From NCBI GenBank assembly GCA_002404115.1, contig DHJB01000017.1:10469-19462 (forward strand): 8,994 nucleotides of DNA. The letters run 5' to 3'. The position numbers were made by a program, and so were the translations under genes. Shown here in pieces: positions 5,922-8,994 of the stretch (positions within the stretch are counted from its first letter, which is position 1; the number at the start of each line of letters is the position of its first letter). The notes under the pieces were generated by a model. The model had not been told where the DNA came from. It was given only the letters and a program-made list of their open reading frames with translations, and did not search any database. This DNA is from Microbacteriaceae bacterium UBA4731 (GTDB lineage Bacteria > Actinomycetota > Actinomycetes > Actinomycetales > Microbacteriaceae).

Positions 5922-8900
5922 GGAGCCTCAGCCCCTGCGGCGTCACGCCGAACCCGGCGGCCTGCAGCGCGGCGCCCACGGCGGTGCCGACCACGAACTC
6001 GCCGTTGACGCTCTGGACGGCGAGCTTCTCGACCTTGCCGCCCGTGACGACCGCGGCCAGGGACTGCGCCGCGGCACGGAGGACCTCGTCGCTGTCGGCG
6101 GCCTCGGCTACCGCGGCCACATGTGCGCGGGCAACGGCACCGGACTCAGACTCAGACTCTGTTCTGGACACATCGGCGGGCCCGAATGCGAGCATGCTCT
6201 TGCCGCCGCGTTCCACGTACAGCACGAGGGCGCCGTCGACGAGCACGACCAGGGCGCCCGCCTTCCGGCCGGGGCGATGTCCGGTTCCCTCGGGCAGGGG
6301 CGGCCACGGCAGCATGGCGCCGTACGGATTGGCCGGGTCGGTCGCGGCGAGGGTGACGACGGTGCGAGCCGCGTGGCCCGAACCGTCGGAGCCGGCCGCG
6401 CGGTCACCACCGCCGCCGCTGCCGTCCGCTGCGAATGACGTGAACGAGCGCAGGCGATCGATTGTGCCGGCGGTGGCGAACTGGGCGGCCCCGAGTCCCT
6501 CGACGAAATAGCCTCGGCGAGCGTGCCCGGTCTCCTCGAAGCCGCTGAGGGTGCGGTAGACAAGGGCGAAGCCGCCTGGCACGCCCTCGCTCATGACGGA
6601 TCCCCGGGTCACAACGCCGTAGCGTTCGAGCAGGGTCTCGGCGAGCGCGTGCGCCCGCCGGGTGGGCGAGTCGTCGGCCACCGGAAGAATCGACCAGCGC
6701 CCGGACACGGTGGGCGGACCACTCCGGCTGGGCAGCTTGGGCCTGGCGAAGGCGCGGCCCCCGTGCAGCCGGGCCCGGGGCGCCGACCTGGCCGGCTTGT
6801 GCGCCGTGCGCCCGCCCGAGATGAGCGAGCGCACGGGCGCGAAGGTGTCGTTGCCGATCAGTCCCGACCAGACCAGGTCCCAGAGGGCAGCGGCGAGTTC
6901 GGTGTCGTCCTGGCTGCCGACGGCATCCGCGAGCTGGCGGAAGAAGAACGCTCCCCCGCCGGCCAGCGTCGCCAGGACCTCCCGCTGCAGCGGCGTGGTT
7001 TCCCGGTCGATCGGCGGCGGCAGGGTGAGCGGCGCCGTTTCGGCCAGGTGCAGGCTGATCCAGCCGTCATTGCCGGCGAGGGTGCCGGAGCCTGCCCAGA
7101 GCACCTCGCCGGTCGCGGTGAGCTCATCGAGCATCGCCGGCGTGTACGCGGCGATCCTGGCCGGGAGGATGAGCGACTCCCAGGCCGAGGCCGGGATCCG
7201 CACGCCCTCCAGCTGTTCAATCACGGATGCGACGCCGTCGACTCCGCGCAGCCGGCCGCCCACGTGTTGCCACGCGGGCAGGAAGCGGCCGAGGGTGGTC
7301 TGGTCGACCGGTTCGACCTCGTGCCGGAGCGCGGCCAGGGACCGCCGGCGCAGGCGTCGCAGCACCTCGGCGTCGCACCACTCGCTGCCGGTGCCGGCCG
7401 GGCGGAACTCGCCCTCGACGAGGCGGCGCGCGTCGGCGAGCCGGCGCAGCGCGACCAGCGCCACCGCGGTGCCGAGGCCGAACCGTGCGGCCACGTCCCC
7501 GGCGGTGAACGGTCCGTGGGTGCGCGCATACCGGCTGACGAGGTCGCCCAGCGGGTCGGCGACGGACTCGGTGAAGGCGTCGGGGATGCCCATCGGCAGC
7601 GGAACGCCGAGCGCGTCCCGCAGGCGGCTCGCGTCTTCGATGACCGCCCACCACTCGCGCCCGGCATAGCTGGTGCGGATGGCCCGACGGGCGGCGACGA
7701 GGGCCGTGAGGTGCGCCTCCGCCGAAGCAGCGGTCGCGATCGTAGGCGCGGGCGCGGGCGCGGGCGCCGCGTCCGGTTCGTGGGTCGCGGTCGCGGCATC
7801 CGGTTCCAGGCGCACGGCCACCTCGTCGACCGTCAACGGACCGAGTCCGCGGAGCAGGTCGGCGACGCCCTCGATCCCCCTCGCCTGCCGGCCCTCGGCA
7901 AGCCGTTGCAGCTCCAGATCGGTGAGCTCCATCACGGCAGGGTCGAGCAGTTCCCGCAGCTCCACCCGACCGAGCAGTTCGGCCAGCAGGGCCGAATCGA
8001 TCGAAAGCGCGGTTGCCCGGCGCTCGGCCAGCGGGGAGTCCCCCTCGTACATGAACGCGGCGACGTAGCCGAACAGGAGGGTGCTCGCAAACGGGCTCGC
8101 GGCATCCGTCGTCGTTTCGACCAGGCGCACCGACCGGGCGGCGATCTCGCGGGCAAGGGCCGTCAGCGCGGGCAGGTCGTACACGTCCTGGAGGCACTCG
8201 CGCACGGTCTCGAGGATGATCGGGAAGGTCGGGAAGGTGCGGGCGACGTCGAGCAGCTGCGAGGCCTTCTGGCGTTGCTGCCACAGCGGCGACCGCCGGC
8301 CCGGGTCGTAGCGCGGGAGGAGCAGGGCTCGGGCGGCGCATTCTCGGAACCGGGAGGCGAACAGCGCAGAGCCGCCCACCTCCTCGGTCACCAGCTGCTC
8401 GAGCTCCTCCGGGTCGAACACGAACAGCTCGCTGCCCGGCGGCTCTGCCTCGGTGTCGGGGATGCGCACGACGATCCCGTCGTCGCTGGCCAGGCAGGCG
8501 CCGTCGAGCCCGTAGCGTTCGCGCACCCGGGCGCCGACGGCGAGCGCCCAGGGCGCGTGCACGGTCATGCCGAACGGGGAATGCAGCACGACGCGCCAGT
8601 CCCCCAGTTCGTCGCGGAACCGTTCGACGACGAGGGTACGGTCGGTGGGCAGGTACCGGGTGGCGGCTCGCTGCTCGTCGAGGAAGGCGAGCAGGTTGCT
8701 GACCGCGCGTTCGTCGAGCCCGGCGGCGGCGCACCTTGCGCGGGCCTCCACCGGGGATCCGGCCGATACTTCGCGCACGAACGCGCCGATCGCCCGGCCC
8801 AGCTCGGCCGGGCGGCCGAGGCCGTCGCCCTTCCAGAACGGCAGCCGCCCGGGCTCGCCGAATGCGGGCGTGACGATCACGCGGTCGTGGGTGATCTCCT

Positions 8901-8994
8901 GGATGCGCCAGCTGGTCGCGCCGAGCGCGAAGACGTCGCCGACCCGGGACTCGTAGACCATCTCCTCGTCGAGTTCGCCGACGCGCCGGCCGGT
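5914..8994 (-). CDS. lhr: Lhr-type DNA repair helicase, C-terminal two thirds (5' end beyond right edge)
   Basis: Large ATP-dependent 3'-to-5' DNA/RNA-DNA helicase. 1026 residues are visible and the frame is open to the right edge; family members have about 1500-1600, so the RecA-like motor domains lie outside. The first visible residues (GRRVGELDEEMVYESRVGDVFALGATSWRI...) are internal Lhr sequence, so the Met at 8961 is not a start. Counting from that Met: a beta-rich segment around 1-60, then the DEAD/H-associated region about 100-345 (FPTFPIILETVRECLQDVYDLPAL, SPFASTLLFGYVAAFMYEGDSPLAERRA), an Ala/Pro linker about 387-412, then the C-terminal region built in known Lhr proteins of winged-helix repeats and an AlkZ-like fold (REWWAVIEDASRLRDALG, VDQTTLGRFLPAWQ, GGFALVYRTLSGFEETG, NPYGAMLPWP). 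It is transcribed leftward into nei with an 8-base overlap. No frameshift is seen. Confidence 0.96.
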   Translation of the reverse strand, partial: TGRRVGELDEEMVYESRVGDVFALGATSWRIQEITHDRVIVTPAFGEPGRLPFWKGDGLGRPAELGRAIGAFVREVSAGSPVEARARCAAAGLDERAVSNLLAFLDEQRAATRYLPTDRTLVVERFRDELGDWRVVLHSPFGMTVHAPWALAVGARVRERYGLDGACLASDDGIVVRIPDTEAEPPGSELFVFDPEELEQLVTEEVGGSALFASRFRECAARALLLPRYDPGRRSPLWQQRQKASQLLDVARTFPTFPIILETVRECLQDVYDLPALTALAREIAARSVRLVETTTDAASPFASTLLFGYVAAFMYEGDSPLAERRATALSIDSALLAELLGRVELRELLDPAVMELTDLELQRLAEGRQARGIEGVADLLRGLGPLTVDEVAVRLEPDAATATHEPDAAPAPAPAPTIATAASAEAHLTALVAARRAIRTSYAGREWWAVIEDASRLRDALGVPLPMGIPDAFTESVADPLGDLVSRYARTHGPFTAGDVAARFGLGTAVALVALRRLADARRLVEGEFRPAGTGSEWCDAEVLRRLRRRSLAALRHEVEPVDQTTLGRFLPAWQHVGGRLRGVDGVASVIEQLEGVRIPASAWESLILPARIAAYTPAMLDELTATGEVLWAGSGTLAGNDGWISLHLAETAPLTLPPPIDRETTPLQREVLATLAGGGAFFFRQLADAVGSQDDTELAAALWDLVWSGLIGNDTFAPVRSLISGGRTAHKPARSAPRARLHGGRAFARPKLPSRSGPPTVSGRWSILPVADDSPTRRAHALAETLLERYGVVTRGSVMSEGVPGGFALVYRTLSGFEETGHARRGYFVEGLGAAQFATAGTIDRLRSFTSFAADGSGGGGDRAAGSDGSGHAARTVVTLAATDPANPYGAMLPWPPLPEGTGHRPGRKAGALVVLVDGALVLYVERGGKSMLAFGPADVSRTESESESGAVARAHVAAVAEAADSDEVLRAAAQSLAAVVTGGKVEKLAVQSVNGEFVVGTAVGAALQAAGFGVTPQGLRLRA
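6143..6160 (-). repeat. Triple hexamer repeat inside lhr (Glu-Ser repeat)
   Basis: Three in-frame copies of a six-base unit (GACTCA, GACTCA, GACTCT on the plus strand) encode Glu-Ser three times within a variable stretch, SRTESESESGAV, near the C-terminus of Lhr. Copy-number change would add or remove Glu-Ser without breaking the frame. Confidence 0.8.
7745..7768 (-). repeat. Four hexamer units inside lhr (Ala-Pro linker)
   Basis: GGCGCG three times followed by GGCGCC on the plus strand; read leftward they encode APAPAPAP. The stretch is flanked by two copies of EPDAA and lies where the helicase part passes into the C-terminal domains, so it reads as a flexible linker that can vary in length by six-base steps. 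Confidence 0.85.

Noticed and set aside
5337..6438. Plus-strand open frames opposite nei and the end of lhr
   Set aside because: No family resemblance, and they are antisense to intact genes with clear catalytic motifs.
6662..7669. 335-residue open frame on the plus strand opposite lhr
   Set aside because: Ser/Arg/Pro-rich, no domain, antisense to a confident gene.
7217..8734. 505-residue open frame on the minus strand inside lhr
   Set aside because: Arg/Pro/Ala-rich translation with no recognisable domain, lying wholly inside the well-supported Lhr frame; a GC-rich shadow.

Overview
The window is high-GC DNA from an actinobacterium. The best guess is Microbacteriaceae or a close relative, because of the infC-rpmI-rplT-RNA methyltransferase order, a DUF1844 gene divergent from infC, and an lhr-nei pair. 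This is inferred from gene content and protein style; no search was run. I see no phage, plasmid, CRISPR, insertion sequence, rRNA or tRNA gene, and no convincing new multi-gene system. The interest lies in small structured elements between ordinary genes.

Left part (1-3950, all leftward). Reading in the direction of transcription, infC, rpmI and rplT form the IF3-L35-L20 operon, closed by a strong GC-rich hairpin at 2459-2489. A SpoU-family RNA 2'-O-methyltransferase follows. Only two bases after its stop begins a lipoprotein that resembles the glutamate-binding protein GluB. After a small intercistronic hairpin comes a GluA-like amino-acid ABC ATPase, cut by the left edge. infC most likely starts at an AUC codon behind a strong Shine-Dalgarno, which would fit IF3 autoregulation. 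Its upstream region holds several hairpins.

Middle (3950-4686). A DUF1844 gene of unknown function is transcribed rightward, away from infC. Directly after it lies a nearly perfect 63-bp palindrome (24-bp arms), then about 275 bp in which I find no gene.

Right part (4687-8994, all leftward). In transcription order: the C-terminal two thirds of the large DNA repair helicase Lhr (its start is beyond the right edge), an endonuclease VIII-like glycosylase overlapping lhr by 8 bases, and a Nudix hydrolase. This looks like a small repair operon combining DNA unwinding, oxidised-base excision and, possibly, nucleotide-pool cleaning.
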